Source of the DNA: Salvelinus alpinus
Lineage: Eukaryota; Chordata; Actinopteri; Salmoniformes; Salmonidae
DNA length: 64,000 nucleotides
Assembly: GCF_045679555.1 (NCBI RefSeq)
Contig: NC_092096.1
Coordinates: 22,723,211-22,787,210 of the forward strand
Direction: 5' to 3'
A program made the position numbers and the translations under genes. A model generated the notes under the pieces. It made no database searches. It was not told where the DNA came from and worked only from the letters and a program-made list of their open reading frames with translations. Below are positions 62,524 through 64,000 of this stretch, one piece after another (within the stretch, counting starts at the first letter, position 1; the number at the start of each line of letters is the position of its first letter).

Positions 62524-64000
62524 TTTTATTCCATTTATTAACCAGGTAGGCCAGTTGAGAACAAGTTCTCATTTACAACTGCGACCTGGCCAAGATAAAG
62601 CAAAGCAGTGCGACAAAAACAACAACACAGAGTTACACATGGAATAAACAAAAGTACAGTCATTAACACTATAGAAAAGCCTATATACAGTGTGTGCAAA
62701 TGTAGTAAGATTAGGGAGGATGTGCAGAATATGAATGTGCAAGTGGAGATACTGGGGTGAAAAGGACCAAAAAATAAATAACAATATGGGAATGAGGTAG
62801 TTGGGTGGGCTATTTACAGGTGCAGTGATCGGTAAGCTGCTCTGACAGCTGATGCTTAAAGTTAGTGAGGGAGATCAAAAACTCCAGCGTTAGCGATTTT
62901 TGCAATTCGTTCCAGTCATTGGCTGCAGAGAACTGGAAGGAAAGGCGGCCAAAGTAGGAGTTGGCCTTGGGGATGACCAGTGAAATATACCTGTTGGAGC
63001 GCGTGCTACAGGTGGGTGCTGCTATGGTGACCAGTGAGCTGAGATAAGGCGGGGCTTTACCTAGCAAAGACTTATAGATGACCTTGAGCCAGTGGGTTTG
63101 GTGACGAATATGAAGCGAGGGCCAGCCAATGAGAGCATACAGGTCACAGTGGTGGGTAGTATGTGGGGCTTTGGTGACAAAACGGATGGCACTGTGATAG
63201 ACTGCATCCAGTTTGCTGAGTAGAGTGTTGGAGGCCATTTTGTAAATGACATCGCCGAAGTCAAGGATCGGTAGGATAGTCAGTTTTACGAGGGTATGTT
63301 TGGCAGCATGAGTGAAGGATGCTTTGTTGCGAAATAGGAAGCCGATTCTAGATTTAATTTTGGATTGGAGATGCTTAATATGAGTCTGGAAGGAAAGTTT
63401 AGAGTCTAACAGGACGCCTAGGTATTTGTAGTTGTCCATGTATTCTAAGTCAGAACCGTCCAGAGTAGTGATGCTAGACGGGCAGGCGGGTGCGGGCAGC
63501 GATCGGTTGAAGAGCATGCATTTAGTTTTACTTGCATTTAAGAGCAGTTGGAGGCCATGGAAGGAGTGTTGTATGGCATTGAAGCTCGTCTGGAGGTTTG
63601 TTAACACAGTGTCCAAAGAAGGGCCAGAAGTATACAGAATGGTGTCGTCTGCGTAGAGGTGGATCAGAGAATCACCAGCAGGAAGAGCGACATCATTGAT
63701 GTATACAGAGAAAAGAGTCGGCTCGAGACCTGAACCCTGTGGCACCCCCATAGAGACTGCCAGAGACCCGGACAACAGGCCCTCCGATTTAGCACACTGA
63801 ACTCTGAGTAGTAGTTGGTGAACCAGGCGAGGTAGGCATTTGACAAACCAAGGCTGTTGAGTCTGCCGATAAGAATGTGGTGATTGACAGAGTCGAAAGC
63901 CTTGGCCAGGTCGATTAAGACGGCTGCACAGTATTGTCTTTTATCGATGGCGGTTATTATATTGTTTAGGACCTTGAGCGTGGCTGAGGTGCACCCATGA
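62524..64000 (-). mobile_element. Non-LTR retrotransposon (LINE), minus strand, broken, in NRF1 intron
   Basis: Residues at 62810-63775 (-) include MGVPQGSGLEPTLFSVYIND and HLYADDTILY, the reverse transcriptase catalytic block, and a long C-terminal region ending near the tail. Upstream of about 63810 the reading continues in another frame with DLAKAFDSVNHHILIGRLNS, so a frameshift near 63800-63815 breaks the ORF. The 3' end (62524-62800) holds the AACCAGGTAGGCCAGTTGAG tail shared with 13900 and 31548. The jockey/L2/Rex1 superfamily is likely; the exact clade is not certain. The element runs past the window end and is in the sense orientation of NRF1. Confidence 0.87.

Overview
This window is vertebrate DNA from a bony fish, almost certainly a salmonid (Oncorhynchus, Salmo or Salvelinus group). 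The basis is the repeats I recognise: HpaI-type tRNA-derived SINEs, several Tc1-like transposons of salmonid type, an L2/RSg-1-like LINE with its ATTTG tail, short palindromic MITE-like repeats, and many long minisatellites. Every gene is spliced, and no bacterial or viral gene is visible.

Layout. (1) Positions 1-1075 hold the end of a decayed Tc1-like transposon, followed by a GT microsatellite. (2) Positions 2498-33692 (+) hold a complete UBE2H gene: seven coding exons joining to 183 codons plus stop, with catalytic Cys87. Its 3' UTR probably runs to about 36435. Intron 1 (21.7 kb) has the 5' splice site and branch point of a U12-type (minor spliceosome) intron. Introns 1, 2 and 5 are full of transposons and tandem repeats, including arrays with 39, 45, 33, 37 and 30 bp units. 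(3) Positions 36.4-60.9 kb form the intergenic region. It holds more minisatellites, a decayed Tc1 element and SINEs. It also contains the mir-183 / mir-96 / mir-182 cluster on the + strand (53.1-54.1 kb), which no protein annotation would show. A candidate promoter and spliced 5' exons for its primary transcript lie at 47.6-49.3 kb. (4) Positions 62275-62435 (-) are the last coding exon of NRF1, with its 3' UTR below it (to about 60.95 kb) and an intron holding a broken LINE above it up to the window end.

How it fits together. From established knowledge, the gene order NRF1 - miR-183/96/182 - UBE2H, with NRF1 convergent to the other two, matches human 7q32. The window is therefore a conserved syntenic block expanded by repeats. 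UBE2H is the E2 partner of the CTLH/GID ubiquitin ligase, NRF1 is a transcription factor for nuclear-encoded mitochondrial genes, and the miRNA cluster is a sensory-organ (hair cell and photoreceptor) cluster. I see no sequence evidence for a functional link among the three beyond shared synteny.

Most long open frames here are artefacts of minisatellites whose unit length is a multiple of three. The best second-look items are the miRNA cluster, the U12-type intron, the candidate pri-miRNA exons, the tandem splice acceptor at UBE2H exon 3, and the ordered variants in the 30-bp array just before that exon.
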